NCBI RefSeq assembly: GCF_900177375.1
Contig: NZ_FWZU01000002.1
Location: 558,001-622,000, forward strand
Direction: 5' to 3'
Source: Desulfovibrio gilichinskyi
Lineage (GTDB): Bacteria > Desulfobacterota > Desulfovibrionia > Desulfovibrionales > Desulfovibrionaceae
DNA: 64,000 nucleotides
Shown here: piece by piece, positions 16,290 to 24,907 of the stretch
Layout: each line of letters begins with the position of its first letter
Numbering within the stretch: position 1 is the first letter of the stretch
The notes under the pieces: generated by a model
The model's input: only the letters and a program-made list of their open reading frames with translations
Database searches by the model: none
Told to the model about the DNA's origin: nothing
Translations under genes and position numbers: made by a program

Positions 16290-18068
16290 TCAGTTTAAAT
16301 TATTTCTGGGAATTTTGCAGAATCTAGGGGAGACCGGACGGTCTAGATTGATCGAATCAGAGCCTTTTAAAATTTCTAGAATATTATCAATAAAAAATTT
16401 GACCAGATGCTTGTTCAGTTTCCCTTCTTCGGCTTCTTGCTCCAGTATCTTTAGTGCACGGGATTGCGGGGTTGCAGGTTTATAATGGCGTTCCTGAGTT
16501 ATCGCATCATAAATGTCTACTATTGCCAGCATTTGACTTTGAATGAGGATATCATCACCTTTGATTCCTGATGGATATCCGGAACCGTCAAGCCGTTCAT
16601 GATGTTGACAGATAATCGTCAGGAGTTGCGCCAGATCCTCGTGAAATGGAATATGTTCAAGAATTCTCTTGCTTTCAGCAGGGTGCCGTTCAATTTCACG
16701 TCTTTCTTCAGGGGTAAGGTTGCCTTTTTGAATAAGCAGACTTTTTTGTTCCTCAGGTTGGAGCAACTGAATATTTGCACCGTTGATGTTGAACTTAATT
16801 TCACTGATATTATGGATAAAATCCAGATCATCCTGCTGAGGAGAGAGGGAAATATTTATCTGCTTTACTCTGTCGTAGTCAGATTCCCACTCTTTGTGGT
16901 GGTATATGCCGAAGAGTTTCATTCGCATGCCGATTACATCAAGTATCGAACTTGGAAGGCGTGTTTTTTTAGTCAGCACATATTCTTTAATACCAATTTT
17001 CCCGATGTCATGAAGAATTCCGGAATAAAAAATTTCGCGCAGTTGTTCATCTGTGAATTTAGTTTCGGTAAAATGATTATCCTCCTGCGAAATAAGGCGC
17101 GCAAAAGAAACTGCGAGGTGGGCGACTCTGTCGGAATGACCGGCTGTGAACGGGTCTCGCGCGTCAATCGCTTCTGCCAGAGCTTTGAGGAGAGCGTCCA
17201 TAAGGACTCTGATAGATTCAAAGTTATATGCGTTGCTTATGGAAATTCCTGCTACAGATGCCAGCGTGTAAACATGCTTCAGGTGGGCCGCGTTGAAAGC
17301 ATTGGTATGTTTAGATGTCAGGACAAGCACACCTTCGCAAAGGTGTGGAGAAGGTATGGGCATAATAAGGATAGATCGTATTTTGCCGCAAAGTTTATTT
17401 TCACAGCGATGGTCCTGTTTGGCATCATTTAAAATTTCACCGTGCAGGCTTGTGATAATATCAGTAAAAAGCGAGCAGCCTATCAGTTCTTCAAAAGTTT
17501 CTGCACTGTCAGCACCGAAACTGTCAAAAACAGTGAAGCCATTTTCTTCCGGAAGATAAACTGCGCCCATTTCAGCAGGAATAGTGGAACTTCTGCATTC
17601 CTTAATCAGAGCTTTAATGACATCTTTAAGTTTTAGTGAGTTGTTAAGCTCGACTATGGATCGGTGTAATATCGAAAGCTCCCTATACTTAGAGAGGGTT
17701 TCCTCTCCAAGAAGGCGTCTCGCTTTTTCCGATTCAATGTGAGTTGATATGGAATATGAAGTAAATTCAAGAACGGCTTTGATCTGATTAATTTCTTTTT
17801 CAGATAAGGCATGAAAATTTTGAAGTGAAACCCCTATGAATAAATTTTCATCAGCGTCGTTAACTACAGGGGTAAATATTGTTTTCTCAAAAGGGTAAAG
17901 CGAAGGGTCCGCGCAAAAAACAGGAGAGTTGTCAATGTAAGCACATAAAAGTGAATTTTCAGGGAGCAGAGCTGTAGCCTTTTTAAAAAAAACTTTCAGC
18001 TTTTGCGGTCTGATAAATCTCTTTAACCGTATTTCTGGTTTGATGCGGGTATTCATTGAGTTGATCAT
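16290..18068 (-). CDS. GAF and HD-GYP domain protein (c-di-GMP phosphodiesterase)
   Basis: A 592-residue soluble protein. The N-terminal 110 residues are unassigned, followed by a GAF-like domain (about 130-285). The HD-GYP hydrolase has HSDRVAHLA (311-319), HDIGKIG (353-359) and HHERLDGSGYP (489-499). All canonical catalytic residues are present, so hydrolysis of cyclic di-GMP is expected. Between the HD and HHE motifs lie about 130 residues, roughly twice the usual spacing; the excess is a charged insert around 370-450. It overlaps the upstream response regulator by ATGA. The diverging operon starts with a PilZ-like gene. Confidence 0.87.
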   Translation of the reverse strand: MINSMNTRIKPEIRLKRFIRPQKLKVFFKKATALLPENSLLCAYIDNSPVFCADPSLYPFEKTIFTPVVNDADENLFIGVSLQNFHALSEKEINQIKAVLEFTSYSISTHIESEKARRLLGEETLSKYRELSILHRSIVELNNSLKLKDVIKALIKECRSSTIPAEMGAVYLPEENGFTVFDSFGADSAETFEELIGCSLFTDIITSLHGEILNDAKQDHRCENKLCGKIRSILIMPIPSPHLCEGVLVLTSKHTNAFNAAHLKHVYTLASVAGISISNAYNFESIRVLMDALLKALAEAIDARDPFTAGHSDRVAHLAVSFARLISQEDNHFTETKFTDEQLREIFYSGILHDIGKIGIKEYVLTKKTRLPSSILDVIGMRMKLFGIYHHKEWESDYDRVKQINISLSPQQDDLDFIHNISEIKFNINGANIQLLQPEEQKSLLIQKGNLTPEERREIERHPAESKRILEHIPFHEDLAQLLTIICQHHERLDGSGYPSGIKGDDILIQSQMLAIVDIYDAITQERHYKPATPQSRALKILEQEAEEGKLNKHLVKFFIDNILEILKGSDSINLDRPVSPRFCKIPRNNLN

Positions 18069-18451
18069 TGATCAAGCTTTAGTATTTCTTTTGCAACGGC
18101 TAGAATTTCATCGGGATCGAACGGTTTGGTCATGTATCTTTCTGCGCCGATATTCAATCCGTGCTTCCTGTCGACTTCTTGCCCTTTTGCCGTTAAAAGT
18201 ATTACCTTAACAGAGGATAACTCAGGATCTTCGCGAACTTCCTGACATACTTCGTAACCGTTCATGTATGGCATCATTATGTCCAGAAAAACCAAGTCTG
18301 GACGCTCGGAGCGGATTAGATCGAGTCCTTCTTCACCGTTTTCAGCGGTTAGAAGCTCAACATCATAATCATCTTCCAGTTCTTCCAGAGTTTGCTCTAA
18401 AAGCATTCTGATGTGGACTTCATCGTCCACAACTAGAATTTTTCCAGTCAT
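18065..18451 (-). CDS. Single-domain response regulator
   Basis: A 128-residue receiver with ILVVDDEVHIR, phospho-Asp in LVFLDIMMPYMNG, Thr in ILLTAKG and Lys in YMTKPFDPDE. It has no output domain. It is the first gene of the minus-strand operon and overlaps the HD-GYP gene by four bases, so it could pass a signal to that phosphodiesterase as a separate receiver subunit. Many HD-GYP proteins carry a fused REC domain, and here it is split off. AAGGAG lies 7 bases before the ATG. Confidence 0.9.
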   Translation of the reverse strand: MTGKILVVDDEVHIRMLLEQTLEELEDDYDVELLTAENGEEGLDLIRSERPDLVFLDIMMPYMNGYEVCQEVREDPELSSVKVILLTAKGQEVDRKHGLNIGAERYMTKPFDPDEILAVAKEILKLDQ

Positions 18452-18680
18452 GAGTTCTCCTTTTTGTTGTCATACAAGGCTTATGTTTACATATTGTAAT
18501 CCTCATCTGCAAGAGGTAGTTCTGCTAAAGATTGAATTATTGTTTTTTGTGATGCAATATAAGCAATTACACGGAATTAGTACAAAAATGGAACTGGTTG
18601 TAACTAGAGTATCTGCATTTTTTTATATATTGAACACATAATAACGCTTTTAATAATAATTATTAAGTTGAGAATGTATT

Positions 18681-19754
18681 ATGATGCAAAGTAAAGTTGA
18701 TTCCAGATTCCTTGAGTCTGTTAAAACATCCTTTTTTATTTTTCCTGATATTCCTGAGCCTGTGAAAATATTTTTGTGGCTTGTAGCTTTGGGGTCTTCA
18801 ATTGCTATATTTGTTGTGCTCTGGAAAAAATATAAGCCGCACACCTTTCTTAAGGAGTATCTTGAATCTTTTCCTCCGCTCGACATAAAGTCGTTCAAAT
18901 TACCGAAAGTTGGAAAAGCTGTCAGTGCTGAAAGCAAAGTCCCCCGTGTCAAAGTGGCTGGGAAAATTTCTACTGATAAAAATATTTTGGACTGGCTTGT
19001 AAAAACAAAGCAGGCGCTTGATGTTTCGGTCGATAGATCTAGTCAGAGAACACTTGCAGCCGTTGTAAATGTTGTGGATATTCAAGGCCTGGATATTACT
19101 GTAAAAAATAAAGATATTGTAACTGAGTCTCTGTTGTCTCCCGGAGTCACTGTGAAGTGTATTTTTGCGGAGTTGCAAAAGGATACTAAGAAAATCAATG
19201 CCTTTGTCGGCAAGGTTAAGAATATTTCAGCTACGGGCGAAACGGTTATTACCCGTACTTCTGCATTCGGTTTTATACGGCGCAGGGCTTTTTCCAGAAG
19301 AAAAGTTGCAGACCAGCGTTATATAAAAATTAAAATATGGCGCCTTGAGGATGATAATTTTGACGCAGAGTTTCTTCTGGATCATATTGAACCGGAAATA
19401 ATTATTGATAACAGGATGAATGTTGAGGTCTCAGTAAAGGTTCCGCAGGTTTTAGATATCTCAAAAGGCGGGATTGCCATTTTAGGTGCAGTTCGGGATG
19501 GCGGGGATATGTTGTCCCGCAATAACAAGGTGTTATTATGTATGCTCATTTATCAGCCTCTTCGAAAGACTTTTGATCCTCATCTTATCTATTGTGAAGT
19601 TCGCGCGGCAAAAGCAGCCGGGCAGGGAATGCTGCGTCTCAGTTTTCAATTTCTGCGCAGTGTTAAGATCCCTCCACGTAAACGCAGTACCATGTTTAAA
19701 GGGCAAGCTGTTATGGCTATGAATCTCGCTCAAACAAAAAAAGGGCAGCAGTAA
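18681..19754 (+). CDS. Membrane-anchored PilZ-like protein
   Basis: A 357-residue protein with one membrane helix (about 28-48, IFLWLVALGSSIAIFVVLW) and a large cytosolic part. The second half resembles a YcgR-N/PilZ arrangement. A beta-rich unit is followed by an Arg-rich stretch (RRRAFSRRKV, about 204-213) and VLDISKGGIAI, matching the PilZ motifs RxxxR and D/NxSxxGx that bind cyclic di-GMP. The match is partial, so c-di-GMP binding is inferred, helped by the divergent HD-GYP gene. It shares an A/ATG overlap with the next gene (TAATG). The ribosome binding site is weak. Confidence 0.62.
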   Translation: MMQSKVDSRFLESVKTSFFIFPDIPEPVKIFLWLVALGSSIAIFVVLWKKYKPHTFLKEYLESFPPLDIKSFKLPKVGKAVSAESKVPRVKVAGKISTDKNILDWLVKTKQALDVSVDRSSQRTLAAVVNVVDIQGLDITVKNKDIVTESLLSPGVTVKCIFAELQKDTKKINAFVGKVKNISATGETVITRTSAFGFIRRRAFSRRKVADQRYIKIKIWRLEDDNFDAEFLLDHIEPEIIIDNRMNVEVSVKVPQVLDISKGGIAILGAVRDGGDMLSRNNKVLLCMLIYQPLRKTFDPHLIYCEVRAAKAAGQGMLRLSFQFLRSVKIPPRKRSTMFKGQAVMAMNLAQTKKGQQ

Positions 19755-20956
19755 TGAAACGTATTGTAGTATTGTTTCTTTTACTGCTTCTTGCATGTGA
19801 CAGAAGTGTTTATGTGAAGGTGCATGAAGACAAGAATCCGGGAGTTTTTCCTGATAAAGTGGTTTTAGGATCATCGCTCGCGCTTGAAGGGCATGCCAGC
19901 TATCTCGGCACACAAACTCTGCATGGAGCTCTCGCCTATATAAATGACGTTAATTCAGAAGGCGGAGTTCATGGCAGGAAGCTTCAGCTTATTTCATATG
20001 ATGATTCGTATGATCCGCCTAAGTGTCTCATAAATACTCAGCAGTTAATTATTAAGGATAAGGTTTTTGCTTTGTTCGGTTATGTCGGGACACCTACAAC
20101 CGTTAAAGTTCTGCCGTTGATAGCCAGTGCTCATATTCCCTTACTTGGGATGTTTACCGGAGCAAATGCTCTGAGAAAACCGTTTAACCGCTACGTCATT
20201 AATGTCCGTCCTTCATATTATCAGGAAACAAAAGAAGCTGTAAGCCATATGGTGCGTGATCTTGGGCTTAATAAAATAGCTGTTTTTTATCAGTATGATG
20301 AATTCGGTTTTGACGGCCTTACAGGGACAGAGCTTGCATTGAAAGATTGGAATCTTGAACCGGTCGCACGCGGGTCGTACACTCGAGGTTCACTTGATGT
20401 AGCGGAAGGCGTAGCCCGCATTAAGGATTCAGGCGCAGAGGTCGTTTTTCTTATCGGAACCACTGATCCATGTATAAAATTTATTAATGAACTGGGAAAA
20501 AGCGGTCTTCACCCAGTATATTATACCGTTTCTTTTATGGGAGCTAGGGAGTTTGCACGCAATCTTGGGAATAATCATAAAGACACCCTTCTCATGTCAC
20601 AGGTTGTTCCTCCGTTTACATCTGTAGCTGACCTTACACATTCTGATGCAGCTGACTATGTTGCGGCATTGAGACATTCGTATCCGCATGATACCCCGAA
20701 TTTGGTCGGACTTGAGGGTTTTTTTAATGCAAGAGTTCTCGTTGAAGGTTTGCGGCGCGCCGGACCTGATCTGACAAGGGATAAATTTATTAATGCCATT
20801 GAATCAATGAATAAATTTGAGATTGATCCAGGGGTTACAATTTCATTCGGCAGTAGTGATCATCAGGGAATGGACAAAATTTATTTCACCCGCTTCCATA
20901 ACGGGCAATTTGAAGTCATGGATAATTGGGCTGAGCTTCGCCGGAGTCTTAACTGA
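19754..20956 (+). CDS. Lipoprotein periplasmic binding protein (family 6), probable kinase partner
   Basis: A 400-residue receptor with a lipoprotein signal peptide: hydrophobic stretch then LLAC with Cys15 as the lipidation site. The mature part has VVLGSSLALEGHASYLG, NSEGGVHGRKL, YDDSYDP and GYVGTPTTVKVLP. These parallel the receptor at 14936-16195 almost motif for motif, including FGSSDHQGMDKIY near the end. It overlaps the kinase gene (TGATG). Tethering to a membrane and the absence of transporter genes fit a sensory role. The ligand is unknown. Amino acids, amides or urea-like compounds are the usual ones in this family. Confidence 0.85.
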   Translation: MKRIVVLFLLLLLACDRSVYVKVHEDKNPGVFPDKVVLGSSLALEGHASYLGTQTLHGALAYINDVNSEGGVHGRKLQLISYDDSYDPPKCLINTQQLIIKDKVFALFGYVGTPTTVKVLPLIASAHIPLLGMFTGANALRKPFNRYVINVRPSYYQETKEAVSHMVRDLGLNKIAVFYQYDEFGFDGLTGTELALKDWNLEPVARGSYTRGSLDVAEGVARIKDSGAEVVFLIGTTDPCIKFINELGKSGLHPVYYTVSFMGAREFARNLGNNHKDTLLMSQVVPPFTSVADLTHSDAADYVAALRHSYPHDTPNLVGLEGFFNARVLVEGLRRAGPDLTRDKFINAIESMNKFEIDPGVTISFGSSDHQGMDKIYFTRFHNGQFEVMDNWAELRRSLN

Positions 20957-22959
20957 TGGAAAGATTTTCTAATTTGAGTCTGAAGAATAAAATTTTCTTT
21001 TCCACTCTGGGCGTAATTTTAATGCTAAGCGCGGTTATTGCTCTTTTGGCAAGGGGTATTCTTGTGTCTTCACTGACTACCGAACTTGAAATGCGCGGCG
21101 TTGCCATTGCCCACTCAATCGCTGAACGTGGAGCAGGATTTATTCTTGATAAAAAATATCCGCAGTTGCTTAGTTTAGTATTTGACGAAGCGACTCTCGG
21201 GGAACGTCAAGACCTGATAACTTATATTTTTGTGCTCGGTAAAGATGGAAACGTCCTGTGCCATACCTTTACAAATCCTTTTCCTGAAAAATTGGCCGTG
21301 GCGAACATTGTCGCGGAGAATGAATCAAAATCCGTCCGCTTAATAGATTTCGGTAAAAGCTCGGCTCATGATATTGCTGTTCCGATCAAGGAAGGTTTGT
21401 ATCGTATAGGAACTGTGCATGTCGGGCTTAGTAAAGTTCATATTGATGAGCTCGTTTCGACTTTGCGTATAACTTTCTTAGGTTTTATTTCCGGCGTTGT
21501 TATCATCATATTTATAATCAGCCATAGGCTTGCCAGATACATTACCAGCCCTGTTGCCAAGCTTACACGTGTTTCAGATGAGCTTTCACGCGGAAATTTT
21601 GATACAGGTCTTGATATGCTGTCAAGCGGTAGCGGCTGGGATGCTTCGCAGTGTCCAGTGTACCAGAATACTGATTTTCCCTGCTGGCATTTTGACCAGA
21701 CTTTATCTGTAAACTCTAAAGATGCCGATAATAAACATAATTTACAACACTGCAAAAATTGTCATTTTTACATAAAGCGTCAGGGCGATGAAGTTGTTCA
21801 GCTTGCTGACAGTTTTAAGAATATGGTCTGGTCTATTAAGCTGTACCGGCGCCGTTTGCGGGAGTCGGAAGAGAAATATAAATCCATGTTTGACAGCGGA
21901 CCCGACCCGATCCTTGTTGTTTCCTGCTCTGATTTTAGGATTCTGGATGCTAATCCAAGAGTCAGTGAGCTGTATGGTTATTCGAAAGAAGAGCTTATCG
22001 GCGAAGAATTTTTACGTCTCGGTCCTGAATCAAATCTTGAGTGCATTAAAGCTTTTGAAGAGTATGGCGGACCTGCCGGATGTATTTATTATCCAAAAAT
22101 ACTTCATCTTAAAAAGAACGGGAATCCTGTTTATGTGAATATGCATGCCTGTCCTATTTCGTACAAGAGCAGTCCATCCATGATTGTGGCAATTACGGAT
22201 ATCACCGAAATTATTGAAAAGGATGCACAGCTGGTGCAGGCTGCGAAAATGAAATCTTTAGGTGAAATGTCCGCCGGGGTGGCTCATGAAGTCAATCAGC
22301 CGCTTAACGCCATAAAAATGGGCAGTGAATTTCTGGCACTTATGGCTGAACAGGGGCGCGATGTTCCTGCTGTTCAGCTTAGTGAGGTTGCAAGAGAAGT
22401 AAGTGCACAGGTTGATAGAGCTGCGGAAATTATAAATGCGCTTAGAGCATTCGGCCGCAAGGCTGATTTTAAGACGGATAAAATAGACATAAATGATCCT
22501 TTGCGTAGTGTACTTACGTTGGTTACCCGCCAGTTTGAGTTGCAAAATATTGTATTTAAAATAGATTTAGCAAATAACTTATCCCCGATTATTGCACAGG
22601 ATAATAGATTGCAGCAGGTTTTCTTTAACCTTATTAATAATGGACGTGATGCTATTTCTGAGAAGAAAGACAACCTCAAAGCAGACAGTGAAGAATATAT
22701 AACTATTAGAACTTACGAAAAAGACTCAGCAGTTTGCCTCAGTGTTTCCGATACAGGTGTAGGAGTACCCGAAGATGTCAGGGATAAAATTTTTGAACCG
22801 TTTTTTAGTACCAAAGAAGTAGGATATGGAATGGGGTTGGGGCTTGCCATTACATATGGCATAGTCCGAGATTACAAGGGCAGGGTCGATATAGAAAGTG
22901 AGGCTGGTAAGGGGGCAACTTTTATAATTTCTTTTCCGGTTCTAAGTGACGAAACTTAA
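20956..22959 (+). CDS. Sensor histidine kinase with Cys-rich module after HAMP
   Basis: A 667-residue membrane kinase. TM1 is about 13-33. The periplasmic sensor has YIFVLGKDGNVLCHTF and GTVHVG, homologous to the kinase at 12441-14939. TM2 is about 172-190, followed by HAMP. At 231-271 comes a metal-type cluster: Cys233, Cys243 followed by Trp, Cys266 and Cys269. A PAS domain (about 305-420) and HisKA with GVAHEVNQPLN (His444) follow. The HATPase has N, G1 (DTGVGV) and G2 (GMGLGL) boxes. There is no receiver of its own, and the REC-STAS protein 33 bases downstream is the likely target. Confidence 0.9.
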   Translation: MERFSNLSLKNKIFFSTLGVILMLSAVIALLARGILVSSLTTELEMRGVAIAHSIAERGAGFILDKKYPQLLSLVFDEATLGERQDLITYIFVLGKDGNVLCHTFTNPFPEKLAVANIVAENESKSVRLIDFGKSSAHDIAVPIKEGLYRIGTVHVGLSKVHIDELVSTLRITFLGFISGVVIIIFIISHRLARYITSPVAKLTRVSDELSRGNFDTGLDMLSSGSGWDASQCPVYQNTDFPCWHFDQTLSVNSKDADNKHNLQHCKNCHFYIKRQGDEVVQLADSFKNMVWSIKLYRRRLRESEEKYKSMFDSGPDPILVVSCSDFRILDANPRVSELYGYSKEELIGEEFLRLGPESNLECIKAFEEYGGPAGCIYYPKILHLKKNGNPVYVNMHACPISYKSSPSMIVAITDITEIIEKDAQLVQAAKMKSLGEMSAGVAHEVNQPLNAIKMGSEFLALMAEQGRDVPAVQLSEVAREVSAQVDRAAEIINALRAFGRKADFKTDKIDINDPLRSVLTLVTRQFELQNIVFKIDLANNLSPIIAQDNRLQQVFFNLINNGRDAISEKKDNLKADSEEYITIRTYEKDSAVCLSVSDTGVGVPEDVRDKIFEPFFSTKEVGYGMGLGLAITYGIVRDYKGRVDIESEAGKGATFIISFPVLSDET

Positions 22960-22992
22960 GGCATTGTTACACTGTTTTCAGCAGGAGGAAGC

Positions 22993-23706
22993 GTGAGTAA
23001 AATTTTGGTGATTGATGACGAGAAAGCAACTTTAAGCATGTTTAAGATGTTGCTTTCAGTCTATGGTCATGAGGTTTTGACCGCTGAAAACGGCGAAGCC
23101 GGGATAGAACTGTTTATTGCGGAAAAGCCGGATTTAGTAATGACTGACATCAAAATGCCCGGAATGGACGGTTTGCAGGTTCTGGGTAAAATTAAAGTTG
23201 TGTCACCTGAAGCTGAGGTTATTGTTATAACAGGTCACGGAGATATGGAGCTTGCTATTAAGGCGCTTAATCTTGATGCAACTGATTTTTTAAACAAGCC
23301 TGTAAAACGTGAAGATCTTGAAAAAGCACTGAAACTTTCGGATGAAAGACGGGCTTTTGTTCTTAGCAAAAGGGATGAAGTTAAGCTCACCTTCGAAGGC
23401 GATGTCGCTGTTATAAGTGTAATGGGCAGCCTTACTTCAAAGTCAGACGGATTCATAAGCGGTATTTTTGCTGAGGCCATAAATAGCGACTGTAAAGAGA
23501 TTTTAATGATTTTTCAGGAAAAGTCTTCGATTAACGGAGGCGGTATGGATTCCTTGCTTAAAGGAATTGAAAAAGCTTACTCCCATAATTGCAAACTTTA
23601 CATTGCCGGACTGTCGGTCAATTTTCAATCTGTCTTTCATTCAATGGGCATAAGCTCCATGGCCTCTATGTATGAGACAGAGGCAGATGCCCGGGCTGAT
23701 TTTTGA
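22993..23706 (+). CDS. Response regulator with STAS-like output domain (REC-STAS)
   Basis: A 237-residue protein. The receiver (1-120) has ILVIDDEK, phospho-Asp52 in VMTDIKMPGMDG, Thr in VITGHGD and Lys in FLNKPVK. From about residue 130 the fold of a STAS/anti-sigma-factor antagonist follows (VAVISVMGSLTS, KEILMIF, a GGGMDSLLKG helix start, KLYIAGLS). This points to control by partner switching rather than DNA binding. The start is GTG, with AGGAGG 4 bases upstream. It closes the operon with the binding protein and kinase, before a strong terminator. Confidence 0.78.
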   Translation: MSKILVIDDEKATLSMFKMLLSVYGHEVLTAENGEAGIELFIAEKPDLVMTDIKMPGMDGLQVLGKIKVVSPEAEVIVITGHGDMELAIKALNLDATDFLNKPVKREDLEKALKLSDERRAFVLSKRDEVKLTFEGDVAVISVMGSLTSKSDGFISGIFAEAINSDCKEILMIFQEKSSINGGGMDSLLKGIEKAYSHNCKLYIAGLSVNFQSVFHSMGISSMASMYETEADARADF

Positions 23707-23726
23707 GATACAAGTGCACATGATAC

Positions 23727-23764
23727 AAAAAATCCCGCTCCGGTTTAACCGTGCGGGATTTTTT
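23727..23764. terminator. Bidirectional terminator between the REC-STAS gene and mltG
   Basis: AAAAAATCCCGC and its complement enclose a 14-base loop between convergent genes, giving T runs on both strands. Confidence 0.88.
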
Positions 23765-23779
23765 ATGCGATCAGTTTAT

Positions 23780-24907
23780 TTATTCAGTATTATACGATCG
23801 GTAAGTATCTCTGTTCCGATGAATCTGAAATTTTCTGACAGCCTTGTTGTGCTCATCTAAACTTTTACTGAAATAGTGAGAACCGTCCCCTTTCGCTACA
23901 AAATAGAGATAATCATTTTTCTCAGGATCTATCGCTGCTTTCAGTGATTCCAGCCCCGGTGAGCATATAGGACCCGGTGGAAGCCCGCGGTGCTGATATG
24001 TGTTGTAAGGGTTGTTTTTGTCGTTAATATGTTTTTTCCTGATATCCCCGTCAAATGTTTCGCCGAGTCCGTAGATGATGGTAGGATCAGTTTGCAGTAG
24101 ATAACCTCGTCTCAGTCTATTGGCAAAGACTCCAGCAATCCTTCTGCGTTCAGAGGCAACGCCGGTTTCTTTTTCTACCAGTGAGGCCAATATCACCGTT
24201 CTATGAATCTGTTCAGGTGATGGGAGTGTGCCGTTCCACGCTTCTTTTGCCGCAGCACGAAACTCTTTAAGCATAGTTTCGACAAGCGTTATGCCTGAGT
24301 TTTCTTTCGGGTTGGTCAACAGGTACGTTTCAGGGAACAGATATCCTTCGGCATTATCAGCCGGAATAGAATATTTAGCTAATAGTTCATGATTGAAAAC
24401 TGCGTTTTTGAACTCCGCATATGTGCTCAGCTTGGATTTTTCTGCTGAATCGGCAGTATTCCACCATGAAAGCCCTTCAGGGACTGAAAATCTATGTAAA
24501 ATACCGGAAGTTGTCGTCAGGGTTTTTAGAACCTGCGGCGCGGTCATGTTGGTCCAGAGATTAAATTCTCCGGCTCTGACTTTGTTTTCCTGTCCCTCCG
24601 CCTGCGCTAGTTTACGAAATCTTTTGGAGTCTAAAACAAGTCCATTTTCAGCAAGATTTGCAGAAACTGTCCAGAGGGTTTGGCCGGGGGATACTGTGAA
24701 CAGAATTTCTCTTCCTTCACTTTCAGGAGGTATATTGAGAAATTCCCATGAGCTGTAGATGAACCATGAACCTGCGACCATCATGACCATGCAGGCAATA
24801 GCCAACGAAGGAAGTATAAAGCGCAGGACTATGCCCTTGCCCGCCACGTTTCCAGAATTATTTTTGCGGCCTGGCTGTCCAGATTCTTCTTTCCTTTTCT
24901 GTTCCAA
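23780..24907 (-). CDS. mltG: Endolytic murein transglycosylase MltG
   Basis: Inner-membrane lytic transglycosylase of 375 residues that cuts nascent glycan strands and thereby sets their length. One membrane helix (about 26-50) follows a charged cytosolic N-terminus. A LysM-like unit (ILFTVSPGQTLWTVSANL) precedes the YceG catalytic domain with ILASLVEKETG, where Glu is catalytic, and DPTIIYGLG and NTYQHRGLPPGPI. The start is TTG at 24907 with AAGGAGG 7 bases upstream. This overlaps ruvX by 79 bases, and an internal GTG near 24847 would shorten the overlap. Confidence 0.9.
   Translation of the reverse strand: MEQKRKEESGQPGRKNNSGNVAGKGIVLRFILPSLAIACMVMMVAGSWFIYSSWEFLNIPPESEGREILFTVSPGQTLWTVSANLAENGLVLDSKRFRKLAQAEGQENKVRAGEFNLWTNMTAPQVLKTLTTTSGILHRFSVPEGLSWWNTADSAEKSKLSTYAEFKNAVFNHELLAKYSIPADNAEGYLFPETYLLTNPKENSGITLVETMLKEFRAAAKEAWNGTLPSPEQIHRTVILASLVEKETGVASERRRIAGVFANRLRRGYLLQTDPTIIYGLGETFDGDIRKKHINDKNNPYNTYQHRGLPPGPICSPGLESLKAAIDPEKNDYLYFVAKGDGSHYFSKSLDEHNKAVRKFQIHRNRDTYRSYNTE

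Noticed and set aside
16599-17432. Long open frame (277 codons) on the plus strand.
   Set aside because: It is fully antisense to the HD-GYP gene, whose motifs are intact. Its translation has no domain character and it has no ribosome binding site.
14936-20956. Amino acid ABC transport operons.
   Set aside because: No permease or ATPase gene is linked to either binding protein, and both overlap sensor kinases instead.
21748-21766. CKNCH in the kinase at 20956-22959 looks like a c-type heme motif (CxxCH).
   Set aside because: It lies after the second membrane helix and HAMP, so on the cytosolic side where heme c is not attached. The other two Cys nearby favour a metal site.
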